Below, one piece after another: positions 43,556-53,067 of a stretch of 64,000 bases of DNA. The notes under the pieces were generated by a model. It did no database searches, was not told where the DNA came from, and was given only the letters and a program-made list of their open reading frames with translations. The stretch is from Candidatus Polarisedimenticolaceae bacterium (GTDB lineage Bacteria; Pseudomonadota; Gammaproteobacteria; Chromatiales; Chromatiaceae): assembly GCA_021647945.1 (NCBI GenBank), contig JAKITT010000004.1:1-64000 (forward strand), given 5' to 3'. Position 1 is the first letter of the stretch; each line of letters begins with the position of its first letter. Made by a program: the position numbers and the translations under genes.

Positions 43556-45549
43556 GTTGCCTCAGCCACCGGCAGCTTGTCGGTGGGGGCATTTTCGAAC
43601 ATTTCAGCAGGCAAAACCTCCTCTATCGGCAGCGTCTCCGAAGGGAGGGGTGTGATCGGTTCGATGCGCGGGGCATAACCGACAATGCGGCTCTTACCGT
43701 TGCTCATTTTAGCCCACACCAACTGACGATGAATCTGGTTGGGTCCATCGAGATAGAGTCTGCCGGTGGTGCCACTGAGGATCTCATCTGTTGAGGAGCG
43801 TAGACGCTCCAGCTGTGATAGCAGGCTATAGCTGTCGATGCCCATTGCGTAGTAACGGGCGTATCGATCTTGAAAGGTGGAGAGCTCTCTGCTCAGATGT
43901 TGGCGTGATAGTGGCCCGGTATCATCCTCTTCCAATACCCAGGGGATATCGGGGAAGAGCAGGCGGCCGAGATCTTTGTCTTTATCTCGGTTGGTGGTGC
44001 CGGAGTAGATGTGTGACGTGGTGTAGAGTGGCAGACTCCCCGCATGGTGAAACTGTAGCTGAGGCCGGATTTGACGCCCCTTCTGTGAGCGTGCAGCGAG
44101 GAAGATAAAATCGACATCTTGGCGGCGGCGTGGCTCAAATTTCAGCTTCTCACCCAGCAGGCGCTCAAGTTGGCGATGACGCTGATGGCTCTGGTCGATA
44201 TTGAGTAGTGCTTTGATCGGCTTGCCAAAGTCATTTGCCTTCGCAGGATAGTGCTGCTGCTCAGCGATGGTGCCGCCCAATGCTTGCCAGCGTTGGGTAA
44301 AACTGTTGGTGATGCGCTCACCCCAGTTGTTGTCAGGGGCTAATACCAGGGCGCGACTATGCCCATCAAGCCAGGCTCGTTCGGCAACTTGGCGTGCCTC
44401 ATCTTCTGGAAATAGACCATATTGGAATAGGTTTTCAGGGGGATTTGAATCGTCATCAAAACTGTTTAATGCCAGTGTGGGAATTGCCAGTGTCGCTTCA
44501 CGGGCCAGTTGTGCAACAGCATTCTTATGCAGTGGGCCGAGCACTATCTGAGCCCCTTTCTCAACCGCCTCCATATAGAGTGGCCAGATTTGGTCTGGGT
44601 CACTGCTGTCATAGAACTGTAAGCGTGGTCGCTGGTCAGCGGGTTGTACAAAATAGGCCGCCAGCAGGCCATCACGCAACGCGCCTGCCACATTGGCATA
44701 TGGGCCGCTGGATGGCAGCAGTACAGCGATGTGGTTGATCTGTTGGTGTGGTTCCTGCGGGCGCGTCTGATAGCTCTCCAGCAGCGCGGCGGTGGCTGGG
44801 TGCTGAGGGAATGCTTCATGCCAGATGGCGATCTGGGTGGTGAAGTTGTCCGTTGTGGTGGCCCCTCGTTTGATGGCTCTGGCCAGCTCCATCCAGCCGC
44901 CAAGACGGCCCGGTGGGTCGGGTTGCAGCAGCTCAAGTGCGGTATCGGTGAGTGTGATCAGGGTGTTGATGATTGCTCGCTGGTTCTCCAGTCGAGGCGC
45001 CTCATCTTGCAGTAGTCGATCAAGCAGATCCCGTTCACGGGCGCTCTCTAATATGTTGCCCGCTAGACGGAAGGCCTCCGCTTTATCTGTGCGGTAACGC
45101 TGGCGCAGCTCAAGTGGTTGATCCTCTGTGGGGGGCGGTTCAAGCAGATCCAGTGCACTCTCAATTTGGCCATGCTGTAGAGAGACCTCAGTCAACAGCA
45201 GGCGGTAGTGCAGGGTCAATGTTGGGTTGAGATCGCGCTGTGTGATGTAGGCGAGTGTGGTGGTTACTTGATCGCTATTGGCGCTCTTCATCCAGGCGTC
45301 GGCGGTTAGCAATAGTAGCTGTTCGCGCCTATCACCTTCACTCTTAATCGCCTGCTGAAAGTAGAGTTTGGCTGCGGCTTGATACTCCCCCTCTGCCATT
45401 AATAGTTGCGCGGTTTCAATGTCGCTGAGTGGCACTGAAATAGGGGCCTCTTGGGCGAGTTGGCTCTCAGGTGTGGTGCTACATCCCTGGATGATGAGCA
45501 GGGGTGTGATGACCAATATAAAGGCGAGCCTATGCAGGATCACTTGCAT
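43552..45549 (-). CDS. lpoA: Penicillin-binding protein activator LpoA
   Basis: Outer-membrane lipoprotein that activates PBP1a. The chosen start at 45549 puts the signal FILVITPLLIIQGCSTT at the N terminus; a TTG-initiated frame at 45591 would add 14 residues before it. The N-terminal TPR-like domain (about 40-250) is followed by a periplasmic-binding-like domain: HIAVLLPSSGPYANVAGALRD, IVLGPLHKNAVAQLA and RALVLAPDNNWGERI. Length about 665 matches E. coli LpoA (678). It is divergent from rsmI as in E. coli. Confidence 0.92.
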   Translation of the reverse strand: MQVILHRLAFILVITPLLIIQGCSTTPESQLAQEAPISVPLSDIETAQLLMAEGEYQAAAKLYFQQAIKSEGDRREQLLLLTADAWMKSANSDQVTTTLAYITQRDLNPTLTLHYRLLLTEVSLQHGQIESALDLLEPPPTEDQPLELRQRYRTDKAEAFRLAGNILESARERDLLDRLLQDEAPRLENQRAIINTLITLTDTALELLQPDPPGRLGGWMELARAIKRGATTTDNFTTQIAIWHEAFPQHPATAALLESYQTRPQEPHQQINHIAVLLPSSGPYANVAGALRDGLLAAYFVQPADQRPRLQFYDSSDPDQIWPLYMEAVEKGAQIVLGPLHKNAVAQLAREATLAIPTLALNSFDDDSNPPENLFQYGLFPEDEARQVAERAWLDGHSRALVLAPDNNWGERITNSFTQRWQALGGTIAEQQHYPAKANDFGKPIKALLNIDQSHQRHRQLERLLGEKLKFEPRRRQDVDFIFLAARSQKGRQIRPQLQFHHAGSLPLYTTSHIYSGTTNRDKDKDLGRLLFPDIPWVLEEDDTGPLSRQHLSRELSTFQDRYARYYAMGIDSYSLLSQLERLRSSTDEILSGTTGRLYLDGPNQIHRQLVWAKMSNGKSRIVGYAPRIEPITPLPSETLPIEEVLPAEMFENAPTDKLPVAEAT

Positions 45550-45607
45550 GGTGCGCGTTGAATCGGCAGGATGTGAGTTAAATAGGGTCAATTTAGGAGT
45601 AGCTAAG

Positions 45608-46450
45608 GTGTCAGATCAGAGTGGTGTACTATACGTGGTGGCGACCCCCATCGGCAATCTTGATGATATGACGCCGCGCGCAGTTCAGATATTAAAGCAG
45701 GTTGACCTGATTGCCGCAGAAGATACCCGTCACAGTGGCCATTTGTTGCGCCATTTTGGTATTAATACCCCCACCTACGCCGTGCATGAACACAATGAAC
45801 GTGATCAGTTTGAACGGCTGATTAGCCGTTTGCAGGGAGGGGAGTCTCTTGCGTTGATCTCAGATGCAGGCACACCGTTGATTAGTGACCCCGGTTTTCA
45901 TTTAGTGCGAGAGGCACGGAAAGCGGGTGTTCAGGTGACGCCAGTGCCGGGTGTGAGTGCGCTGATCTGCGCCCTCTCAGCGGCTGGGTTGCCCACTGAC
46001 CGTTTTCTATTTGCCGGTTTCCCTCCACGTACCGCCTCACGTCGTCGCGAGTGGTTGCAGGTGTTGCGTGGTGAACGTGCGACGTTAGTCTTTTATGAGG
46101 CGAGTCACCGTATCTGTGCCTCCCTACAGGATATGTCTGAGGTTTTTGGTGCTGGCCGAGAGGTAGTGGTGGCGCGTGAGCTGAGCAAGATGTTTGAGAC
46201 CTTTCTGAGTGGAGATCTGGCCTCAGTCATGCAGCAGATAAGCGATGACAGCAATCAACAGAAGGGGGAGTTTGTGGTGATGTTAGCGGGCGCCGCTGAG
46301 AGTGATGCTGAGATTGAGATGGCTGAAGCGGAGCGGGTTCTGCGTCTATTGTTGGCTGAACTGCCGGTCAAACAGGCGGCAGCGTTGGCGGCGAAGATCA
46401 CCGGGCAGAAGAAGAATGGCCTCTATAAGTTGGCACTCTCTTGGCAATAA
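45608..46450 (+). CDS. rsmI: 16S rRNA 2'-O-ribose C1402 methyltransferase RsmI
   Basis: Methylates C1402 in the 16S decoding centre together with RsmH, whose gene is also in this window. The 280 residues start with GTG at 45608 after AGGAG and show VVATPIGNLDDMTPRAVQIL, AEDTRHSGHLL, SDAGTPLISDPG and PVPGVSALICALSAAGLP, the tetrapyrrole-methylase-like SAM site. A long upstream extension of the frame (to 45419) overlaps lpoA and lacks homology. Confidence 0.95.
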   Translation: MSDQSGVLYVVATPIGNLDDMTPRAVQILKQVDLIAAEDTRHSGHLLRHFGINTPTYAVHEHNERDQFERLISRLQGGESLALISDAGTPLISDPGFHLVREARKAGVQVTPVPGVSALICALSAAGLPTDRFLFAGFPPRTASRRREWLQVLRGERATLVFYEASHRICASLQDMSEVFGAGREVVVARELSKMFETFLSGDLASVMQQISDDSNQQKGEFVVMLAGAAESDAEIEMAEAERVLRLLLAELPVKQAAALAAKITGQKKNGLYKLALSWQ

Positions 46451-46520
46451 CACCCTTTAATATGCCGCTGAGCTTTGGCTGTTCTGGATTCCTAGTGGCC
46501 AAGTGCGGTATAAGGACGCC

Positions 46521-47372
46521 ATGAAAATCCCGAAACAAATCCAACCGCTGGTTGATGACGGCATAGTTGATGAGGTCATCCGCTCACTGATGAGTGGTAA
46601 AGAGGCCACCGTCTATGTGGTGCGTTGTGGCGATGAGCTGCGTTGCGCCAAGGTCTATAAAGAGGCCAATAAACGTAGTTTTAAGCAGGCCGCGCAATAC
46701 CAAGAGGGGCGTAAAGTGCGTAATAGCCGCCGCGCCCGCGCCATGGAGAAGGGCTCTAAGTTTGGTCGCAAACAGCAGGAAGAGGTGTGGCACAACGCGG
46801 AGGTCGATGCGCTCTATCGCCTCGCCAATGCGGGGGTGCGAGTACCTCAGCCTCATGGCTGTATTGATGGTGTCCTGTTGATGGAGCTAATCACCGATGA
46901 TGAGGGGCAGGTGGCGCCTCGTCTGAATGATATCACCATGTCAGCTGAACAGGCGCGGGAGGATCATGCGGTGATGATGCTGTATGTGGTACGCATGCTC
47001 TGCGTCGGCATTGTGCATGGTGATCTCTCTGAATTTAATGTACTGGTGGATGAGTATGGCCCGGTCATTATCGACCTGCCACAGGCGGTTGACGCCTCTG
47101 CCAATAACCATGCGGAGTGGATGTTGGCGCGTGATGTGGATGCCATCACCAGCTACTATGCTCAGTACGCTCCAGAGCTGGCAAAGAGTCGCTACGCTAA
47201 GGAGATTTGGGCGCTCTATGAAGATGGCGAGTTGCACCCTGATGTAGAGCTAACGGGTGAGTTTGAGGTGCATGAAGAGGCGGCTGATGTCGATGCCGTG
47301 CTACAAGAGATAAAAGCGGCGTTGATAGAGGAACAGGCGCGTCAGGAGCGGCTGCGAGAGGCGGATAGCTGA
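46521..47372 (+). CDS. RIO1-type serine protein kinase
   Basis: An atypical kinase of 283 residues. The nucleotide loop is SLMSGKEATVYVVRCG, with the lysine in CAKVYKEANKRSFK. The catalytic loop is VHGDLSEFNVLVDEYG and the metal-binding motif IIDLPQAVD. RIO kinases are universal in archaea and eukaryotes, where they mature the small ribosomal subunit, and patchy in bacteria. The ATG at 46521 has AAGGA upstream; a GTG at 46503 is less likely. It follows rsmI, another small-subunit factor, by about 70 bases. A ribosome-related role is inference. Confidence 0.88.
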   Translation: MKIPKQIQPLVDDGIVDEVIRSLMSGKEATVYVVRCGDELRCAKVYKEANKRSFKQAAQYQEGRKVRNSRRARAMEKGSKFGRKQQEEVWHNAEVDALYRLANAGVRVPQPHGCIDGVLLMELITDDEGQVAPRLNDITMSAEQAREDHAVMMLYVVRMLCVGIVHGDLSEFNVLVDEYGPVIIDLPQAVDASANNHAEWMLARDVDAITSYYAQYAPELAKSRYAKEIWALYEDGELHPDVELTGEFEVHEEAADVDAVLQEIKAALIEEQARQERLREADS

Positions 47373-47417
47373 TAGATAAGGGATGATTGTTAGTGCATCA
47401 GTCATTCAGATGATTCA

Positions 47418-47536
47418 CTGTAGGAGCGCCGCCCTCGCCGCGATTGGGCTTGGCAGCGGGATTCAAAGCTTCCGCTCCTGCTCACGCCCCTTACCTACAT
47501 CCATGTAGGCATCGCGGCGAGGCGCCGCTCCTACAG
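47418..47536. repeat. BIME-like pair of REP elements
   Basis: CTGTAGGAGCGCCGCCCTCG at 47418 is opposed by an inverted copy ending CCGCTCCTACAG at 47536. The right half (47499-47536) repeats 359-396 with one difference. Both arms start with GTAG when read outward-in. Confidence 0.7.
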
Positions 47537-47550
47537 ACGCTTTACATAGA

Positions 47551-47577
47551 CATGCTGAGCTTTGTACCTAATCACCT
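47551..47577. repeat. 27-bp dispersed repeat, copy 2
   Basis: CATGCTGAGCTTTGTACCTA followed by ATCACCT, one difference from 7694-7720. Confidence 0.6.
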
Positions 47578-47587
47578 AAGGGATTGA

Positions 47588-47626
47588 GCAACCCGAAACA
47601 GCGGTGCTGTTTCGGGTTGATTTTTT
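47588..47626 (+). terminator. Rho-independent terminator
   Basis: AACCCGAAACAGC pairs with GCTGTTTCGGGTT and is followed by GATTTTTT on the plus strand. It ends the RIO kinase transcript and may also block read-through between the convergent genes. Confidence 0.85.
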
Positions 47627-47635
47627 AGGCCCCTG

Positions 47636-48313
47636 CTATTTCACTTTAAGCAGTTCAATATCGAAGACCAGGGTTGAGTTAGGGCCGATATTGGGGCCAG
47701 CACCGTTGGCACCATAGGCCAGCTCTGAGGGGATATAGACCTGCCATTTTGCACCCTCTCCCATCATTTGAAGAATCTGAGTCCAGCCTGGAATGACGCG
47801 GTTTACCGGGAATTCAGCCGGTGAACCACGCTTGTAGGAGCTATCAAACTCGGTGCCATCAATCAGTGTGCCACGGTAGTTAACGCTCACGGTATCGGTT
47901 GCCGCAGGTTTTTTACCTGTGCCTGCCGTGAGTATTTTGTACTGCAGCCCATTCTCTAATTCAGTCACCCCCTCTTGCTTCTTGTTTTCAGCAAGGAATG
48001 CTTTGCCAGCCGCTTCATTTTTACCGTTTGCTGCCTTTTGCGTGGCCATCTGTTTCTCTTGGAAGCCCTTCATAATGGTTTCGGCCTGCTGGCTGTCTAA
48101 GCGAGGTTGGGCACCTGAAAGCCCCTCTTGAATCGCTTTGCTCAGGGTCTCCATGTCAATTGGAAAACCTTGTTGCTTAAGTTGGGTGCCTGCCTGATAA
48201 CCGATGATGTAGCTCATCTTTTGGCTCTCTGTCTCTAGCTTCAGCTCATCTGCAATCAGTGGACTGGCGCAGAGGCCTAGTGCAAGGGCGGGCAACAGGT
48301 ATTTTGCTTTCAT
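47636..48313 (-). CDS. FKBP-type peptidyl-prolyl isomerase (FkpA/Mip-like)
   Basis: A periplasmic chaperone-isomerase of 225 residues. The signal peptide is KAKYLLPALALGLCASPLIA. An N-terminal helical dimerisation domain (about 25-115) precedes the FKBP domain: GKKPAATDTVSVNYRGTLIDG, FDSSYKRGSPAEFPVNRVIP and YIPSELAYGANGAGPNIGPN. It could be called FkpA, FklB or Mip; the signal peptide excludes cytosolic FklB. A candidate promoter (TTGACG, 17 bases, TTAAGT) lies at 48409-48381. Confidence 0.92.
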   Translation of the reverse strand: MKAKYLLPALALGLCASPLIADELKLETESQKMSYIIGYQAGTQLKQQGFPIDMETLSKAIQEGLSGAQPRLDSQQAETIMKGFQEKQMATQKAANGKNEAAGKAFLAENKKQEGVTELENGLQYKILTAGTGKKPAATDTVSVNYRGTLIDGTEFDSSYKRGSPAEFPVNRVIPGWTQILQMMGEGAKWQVYIPSELAYGANGAGPNIGPNSTLVFDIELLKVK

Positions 48314-48710
48314 AAACTATTCCTAGTGATTTGTAGTGGATACCACCTTCCCTAACGCAAGGATGAATGGCGTGCCACTAACTTAATTGGGTTTGGTTTG
48401 CTGCGTCAACTACTCTTTCATGCCATTGAGTTGCTTTAAGAGTCTGAAAATTGAGTTTGGTTCATTGTGACTTCTTAGCCGCTTTTTTTATGACATTTTG
48501 GCTTTAAGCAGCCCTCGCAATAGACGTTTTAATCCTATTTTCTACAGGTGGCAGCAATTTCCTGACAAGCCCTAACACTGGCACCCGAGATATTACGGGT
48601 ACAGATGTAGGTTGCTGGAAATAGCTTAACTGAGAACCTCTGAATAGATCCGCTCAGCCTGTTTCAGGTAGACTGTGCCTCCCACGTTGACCGCCCACAG
48701 GATGAAGTTG
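48314..48710. other. Intergenic region between divergent fkp and gpmI
   Basis: About 400 bases without a gene. It holds the possible fkp promoter (48381-48409, minus strand, weak -10) and a short hairpin ACCCG-AGATATTA-CGGGT at about 48583-48602. I looked for a 6S- or SRP-type RNA and found no match. Nothing else can be supported. Confidence 0.4.
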
Positions 48711-50243
48711 ATGAGTACTCCCTCGACCACACCACGTAGCCCCACCATGATGGTGATTCTTGATGGCTTCGGTACCAACCCATGCCGTATCAATAACGGT
48801 ATTGCAGAGGCAAATACACCGCGACTTGATCAGCTCTTTAGTACCAATCCACACACCCTGTTGCAAGCGTCGGGTGCCGCCGTCGGTCTGCCTGATGGGC
48901 AGATGGGCAACTCTGAAGTGGGGCATCTCACCATCGGCAGCGGTCTTATCGTACGCCAGGATCTGGTGGTGATTGATGATGCGATTAAAGATGGCTCCTT
49001 TTTTACCAATGAGACCCTGTTAGCGACACTCGCCAAGGCCAAAGCGGGCCGTGGCCGAGTGCATATCATTGGCCTAGTCTCAGAAGGGGGCGTGCATAGC
49101 CACACCCGGCATCTCAACGCGATGTTGCAGCTGGCCCATCAGCAGGGTGTGAAGTCGCTGGTGCATATGATCACCGATGGTCGAGATGTACCCCCACAGT
49201 CGGCGAAGGTGTCGCTGGATGCTATTGAGCCGGTGCTGCAAGCCACCAATGGTCAGATCGTGACGGTGGCTGGTCGCTACTACAGCATGGATCGAGACAA
49301 CCGTTGGGATCGCGTCAAACTGGCCTGGGACTGTATGGTTAAAGGTCTAGGTGAAGCGGCAACAACGGCGACTGAAGCGATTGAGCAATCCTACCAGCGT
49401 GGTGAAAATGATGAGTTCATCAAACCTACGCTGTTGGATGGCTTTGAGCCGATTGAGGCGAGTGATCAGGTGATCTTCCTTAACTTCCGTCGTGATCGGC
49501 CACGGCAGATTGTCAGTTCACTCTACGCTGAAAGTTTTGATGGTTTTCCACGAGAGAGTTTCACCCCCATCGACGTCACCTGTATCACTAAATATGATGA
49601 TCGTTTTGGCCTGCCCTACGCCTTTGAGCAGGAGCGTTCAGTTACCACGTTGGCTGAAGAGATCAGTAATGTGGGTCTGAAACAGTTCCACTGTGCCGAG
49701 ACGGAGAAGTATCCGCATATCACCTTCTTCCTTAACGGCAGTCGTAATGAGCCTTTCCCAGGTGAAAAGCAGGTGATCATTCCGTCACCGCGCGTCGCCA
49801 CCTATGATCTGCAACCGGAGATGAGTGCCGCTGAAGTGACCGATGTCGTCATCGAAGCTGCGCGAAGTGGTCAATATGACTTCATCGCTGTCAACTATGC
49901 CAATGGCGATATGGTGGGTCACACCGCTGTACGTGAAGCGGTGCTGAAGGCGGTAGAGACGCTTGACCATGAAGTGGGGCGTCTAATGGATGTGGCCAAA
50001 GAGCTCGACTACTCCGTGCTGATGACCTCTGATCACGGCAACTGTGAGGAGCTGATTGACCCCGTTGCCGGTACGCCACAGACCCAGCACTCCGTCTATC
50101 CGGTACCCTGCCTGATCATTGATAAAGAGAATCGGAGCCTATCAATCGGTGCGGGTCTTAGCTCTATTGCACCGACGGTGCTGCAACTGATGGGGCTAGA
50201 GATTCCAGCAGGGATGTCTGGTCATTCATTGTTGTTGGAATAA
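48711..50243 (+). CDS. gpmI: 2,3-bisphosphoglycerate-independent phosphoglycerate mutase
   Basis: Interconverts 3- and 2-phosphoglycerate using two manganese ions and a phosphoserine intermediate. The 510 residues carry MMVILDGFGTNP (first metal aspartate), GNSEVGHLTIGSG (catalytic serine), ITDGRDVPPQSA, NFRRDRPRQI and the closing metal ligands VLMTSDHGNCEEL. The ATG at 48711 follows GGATGAAG; alternatives at 48702 and 48675 would add only a few residues. Confidence 0.95.
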   Translation: MSTPSTTPRSPTMMVILDGFGTNPCRINNGIAEANTPRLDQLFSTNPHTLLQASGAAVGLPDGQMGNSEVGHLTIGSGLIVRQDLVVIDDAIKDGSFFTNETLLATLAKAKAGRGRVHIIGLVSEGGVHSHTRHLNAMLQLAHQQGVKSLVHMITDGRDVPPQSAKVSLDAIEPVLQATNGQIVTVAGRYYSMDRDNRWDRVKLAWDCMVKGLGEAATTATEAIEQSYQRGENDEFIKPTLLDGFEPIEASDQVIFLNFRRDRPRQIVSSLYAESFDGFPRESFTPIDVTCITKYDDRFGLPYAFEQERSVTTLAEEISNVGLKQFHCAETEKYPHITFFLNGSRNEPFPGEKQVIIPSPRVATYDLQPEMSAAEVTDVVIEAARSGQYDFIAVNYANGDMVGHTAVREAVLKAVETLDHEVGRLMDVAKELDYSVLMTSDHGNCEELIDPVAGTPQTQHSVYPVPCLIIDKENRSLSIGAGLSSIAPTVLQLMGLEIPAGMSGHSLLLE

Positions 50244-50282
50244 GCATCAATCACGAACACCTCATCTGCAAGGACGCAACTA

Positions 50283-50813
50283 ATGACAAATTATCGCCGG
50301 ACACGGGCGCCTGGAGCCACTTGGTTTTTCACGGTCAATCTTGCTTCGCGGCACAATAACCAACTTCTGCTTGATCAGGTTGATTCGCTTAGAGATGCAT
50401 TTCGTTATGTAAAGAGACGACATCCATTTGATATCAAGGCCGTGGTGATTCTGCCGGATCATCTACACACTATTTGGCGGCTGCCTGCTGGAGATAGCAA
50501 TTATTCAGTGCGATGGGGTTTGATCAAGGGTCATTTTTCGAGATCGATTGAGAGGGGTGAATCTCTCTCTGCCAGTCGATTGGGTCGGGGCGAACGTGGT
50601 TTGTGGCAACGGCGTTTTTGGGAGCACCTAATTCGTGATGACGAGGATTTCAAGCAACATGTGGAATACATCCATTGGAATCCAGTGAAACATAATTGGG
50701 TTAAATCGGCTGCTGATTGGCCCTATTCGAGTTTTCATCGGTATGTGGAGCAGGGAATCTATCCGCAGAATTGGTGTGGCTACGATGTGGAGGGTGTTGA
50801 TGGTGGAGAGTGA
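50283..50813 (+). CDS. REP-associated tyrosine transposase (RAYT)
   Basis: A 176-residue Y1-type HUH-family protein that mobilises or maintains REP elements. It starts NYRRTRAPGATWFFTVNLAS and has AVVILPDHLHTIWRLPAGD (the histidine-rich metal motif, HLH form), GLWQRRFWEHLIRDDEDF with the RAYT signature, and HVEYIHWNPVKHNWV containing the Y1 tyrosine. The ATG at 50283 follows AGGACGCAAC. A 31-bp perfect palindrome follows it, and REP elements are found at 359, 3004, 3073, 39049 and 47418. Confidence 0.93.
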   Translation: MTNYRRTRAPGATWFFTVNLASRHNNQLLLDQVDSLRDAFRYVKRRHPFDIKAVVILPDHLHTIWRLPAGDSNYSVRWGLIKGHFSRSIERGESLSASRLGRGERGLWQRRFWEHLIRDDEDFKQHVEYIHWNPVKHNWVKSAADWPYSSFHRYVEQGIYPQNWCGYDVEGVDGGE

Positions 50814-50819
50814 GTCCGG

Positions 50820-50884
50820 TGATGCGGTTCATTCCATTCACCACATCCTACCGTAGGATGTGGTGAATGGAATGAACCGCATCA
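50820..50884. repeat. 31-bp perfect inverted repeat next to the RAYT gene
   Basis: Bases 50820-50850 and 50854-50884 are exactly complementary with a three-base loop (CCG); GTAGG begins in the loop. It lies seven bases after the RAYT stop and twelve before the ygiQ stop. It could be the RAYT's own REP-type substrate and also a shared transcript end. Confidence 0.85.
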
Positions 50885-50896
50885 ATCTCGTGTATA

Positions 50897-52918
50897 TCAA
50901 CGCCTCCGTCTCAGAGGCTGTTCCCTTACCGGCTTTTTCACTCTACTGGGCCGAACTTTTGTGGGCTTTCGGCTCGGTGCTTTGCTTTGGCCCGGCTGCC
51001 AATTTGGGATCAGGTGTCGTTTGCCATTACCAATTAGATCGGCTCGCCCCATGCTTTCAAGCGCTTCGCGCAGCAGTGGCCAGTTCTCTGGATCGTGATA
51101 GCGCAAGAAGGCTTTGTGCAGTCGTCGCTGGCGGATCCCTTTGGCTGAAAAAACTCGTTCGCTGCCGATTTTTTTCAGCGGGTTGAAGTCGCTGTAGTAC
51201 ATGTCTGATGCGACGGCCAGTGGTGTCGGTAGGAAAGCCTGCACCTGATCCAGGCGGAATTTATTCTTCTTCAGCCAAAGGGCCAGATTGAGCATATCTT
51301 TATCACTGGTGCCGGGATGGGCGGCGATAAAGTAGGGGATCAGGTACTGCTCTTTACCCGCCTCTTTTGAGTAGTGCTCAAACATGCGTTTGAAACGGTC
51401 ATAGACCTCGATACCTGGTTTCATCATCTTGTTGAGCGGGCTCTCTTCGGTATGTTCCGGAGCGATTTTTAGATAGCCACCGACATGGTGAGTGACCAAC
51501 TCTTTAACATAAGCGGGGGAACGTACAGCGAGGTCGTAACGTACCCCAGAGGCGATGAAGACCCGTTTTACCCCCGGCAGCTGACGTGATTTTTGGTAGA
51601 GCTGGATCAGCGGGTCGTGGCTGGTCTCCATATATTTGCAGATGTCGGGGAAGATGCAGGAGGGACGACGACATACCGCTTCGACAGCTAGGTCTTTGCA
51701 TCGTTGGCGATACATGTTGGCAGTTGGGCCACCCAGGTCTGAGATGTTGCCGGTAAAGCCAGGCACGGTGTCGCGGATGGTCTCAATCTCATCCAAAATT
51801 GATTGCTCTGAACGACTCTGGATGATGCGCCCCTCATGTTCGGTAATTGAGCAGAAGGTGCAGCCACCAAAACAGCCACGCATGATGTTGATAGAGAAGC
51901 GGATCATCTCCCAGGCGGGGATCTTCTTCTGGCCATAACTGGGGTGTGGTCGCCGGGTGTAAGGGAAGGCGTAGAGTGGATCAAGCTCCTTGGTGGTCAG
52001 TGGGATCGGGGGTGGATTGACCCAGACATCCCGTTTGCCATGTTGCTGTACCAGTGGGCGAGCGTTGCCTGGGTTGGTCTCCAGATGGAACATGCGCGAT
52101 GAGTGGGCGTAGAGTGTTTTATCGTTGAGCACCTGATCATAGGAGGGGAGCCGAATGACCGCAGGCCGGTCGCCATCCGCATGGCGGTTTTGCTTGCTCT
52201 GTGCAGACTCAATGGTGGAGGCATCCAGCTCACACCACTCTTCAGGTGTCTGCTGGCGCATGAAGGCGGTGCCGCGCACATCGGTGATTTCATTGACGGG
52301 GGTGTTTGCTGCAAGACGATGGGCGACCTCAACCAGCGCCCGCTCGGCGTTGCCGTAGATCAGCAGATCGGCTTTCGAATCTGGCAAAATAGAGCGCCGC
52401 ACCTTATCTGACCAGTAGTCGTAGTGAGCAATCCGGCGCAGACTCGCCTCAATGCCTCCGACGATGATCGGCACCCCTTTATAGGCCTCCCGTGCACGCT
52501 GTGCATAGACCACAACTGAGCGGTCGGGGCGTTTTCCACCCTCTCCATCGGGTGTATAGGCATCATCGCTGCGAATGCGTCGATCTGCCGTGTAGCGGTT
52601 GACCATCGAGTCCATATTGCCAGCGGTAATGCCATAGAAGAGATTGGGTCTACCCAGGATGCGGAAGGCATCGGCTGATTGCCAATCTGGCTGCGCAATA
52701 ATGCCAACACGAAAACCCTGCGCCTCTAACAAACGTCCGACCAGCGCCATGCCAAAGCTAGGGTGGTCGACATAGGCATCACCGGTTACCAGAATGATAT
52801 CGCAGCTATCCCAGCCCAGCGTTTCCATCTCATCGCGAGACATTGGCAGTACGGGGGCGGCGCCGAAACGTTTGGCCCAATATTGGCGGTAGGAGAAGAG
52901 TTCTGTGATGATGTCCAT
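50897..52918 (-). CDS. YgiQ family radical SAM protein
   Basis: A 673-residue protein with an N-terminal UPF0313 domain and a radical SAM core: [18 protein letters not shown], the CxxxCxxC cluster motif (about 345). Other family landmarks are [41 protein letters not shown], and [15 protein letters not shown], with a basic C-terminal tail. The reaction catalysed is not known with confidence. It is convergent with the RAYT gene. Confidence 0.95.
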   Translation of the reverse strand: MDIITELFSYRQYWAKRFGAAPVLPMSRDEMETLGWDSCDIILVTGDAYVDHPSFGMALVGRLLEAQGFRVGIIAQPDWQSADAFRILGRPNLFYGITAGNMDSMVNRYTADRRIRSDDAYTPDGEGGKRPDRSVVVYAQRAREAYKGVPIIVGGIEASLRRIAHYDYWSDKVRRSILPDSKADLLIYGNAERALVEVAHRLAANTPVNEITDVRGTAFMRQQTPEEWCELDASTIESAQSKQNRHADGDRPAVIRLPSYDQVLNDKTLYAHSSRMFHLETNPGNARPLVQQHGKRDVWVNPPPIPLTTKELDPLYAFPYTRRPHPSYGQKKIPAWEMIRFSINIMRGCFGGCTFCSITEHEGRIIQSRSEQSILDEIETIRDTVPGFTGNISDLGGPTANMYRQRCKDLAVEAVCRRPSCIFPDICKYMETSHDPLIQLYQKSRQLPGVKRVFIASGVRYDLAVRSPAYVKELVTHHVGGYLKIAPEHTEESPLNKMMKPGIEVYDRFKRMFEHYSKEAGKEQYLIPYFIAAHPGTSDKDMLNLALWLKKNKFRLDQVQAFLPTPLAVASDMYYSDFNPLKKIGSERVFSAKGIRQRRLHKAFLRYHDPENWPLLREALESMGRADLIGNGKRHLIPNWQPGQSKAPSRKPTKVRPSRVKKPVREQPLRRRR

Positions 52919-52993
52919 TGCACAATTATACTGCTGATCCAGGCCAGGTTGTGATTTATGTGTGCGCTCTCTCCGCTCTTAAGAAACCACATA

Positions 52994-53023
52994 TTGACTT
53001 TGATGTAGGTCTCTGTCTATATT
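52994..53023 (+). promoter_or_regulatory. Promoter of the outer-membrane protein gene
   Basis: TTGACT (52994-52999), an 18-base spacer and TATATT (53018-53023); the start is about 38 bases before the ATG at 53068, which has ATGGAG as ribosome-binding site. Confidence 0.55.
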
Positions 53024-53067
53024 CATATTAATGAGTTGATCATCCGCTAAAATAAAATGGAGTAATT

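Noticed and set aside
44644-45097. Plus-strand frames opposite lpoA
   Set aside because: They are antisense shadows of a well-supported gene.
48480-48680. Possible 6S or SRP RNA upstream of gpmI
   Set aside because: No conserved 6S or 4.5S blocks and no closing stem could be found.
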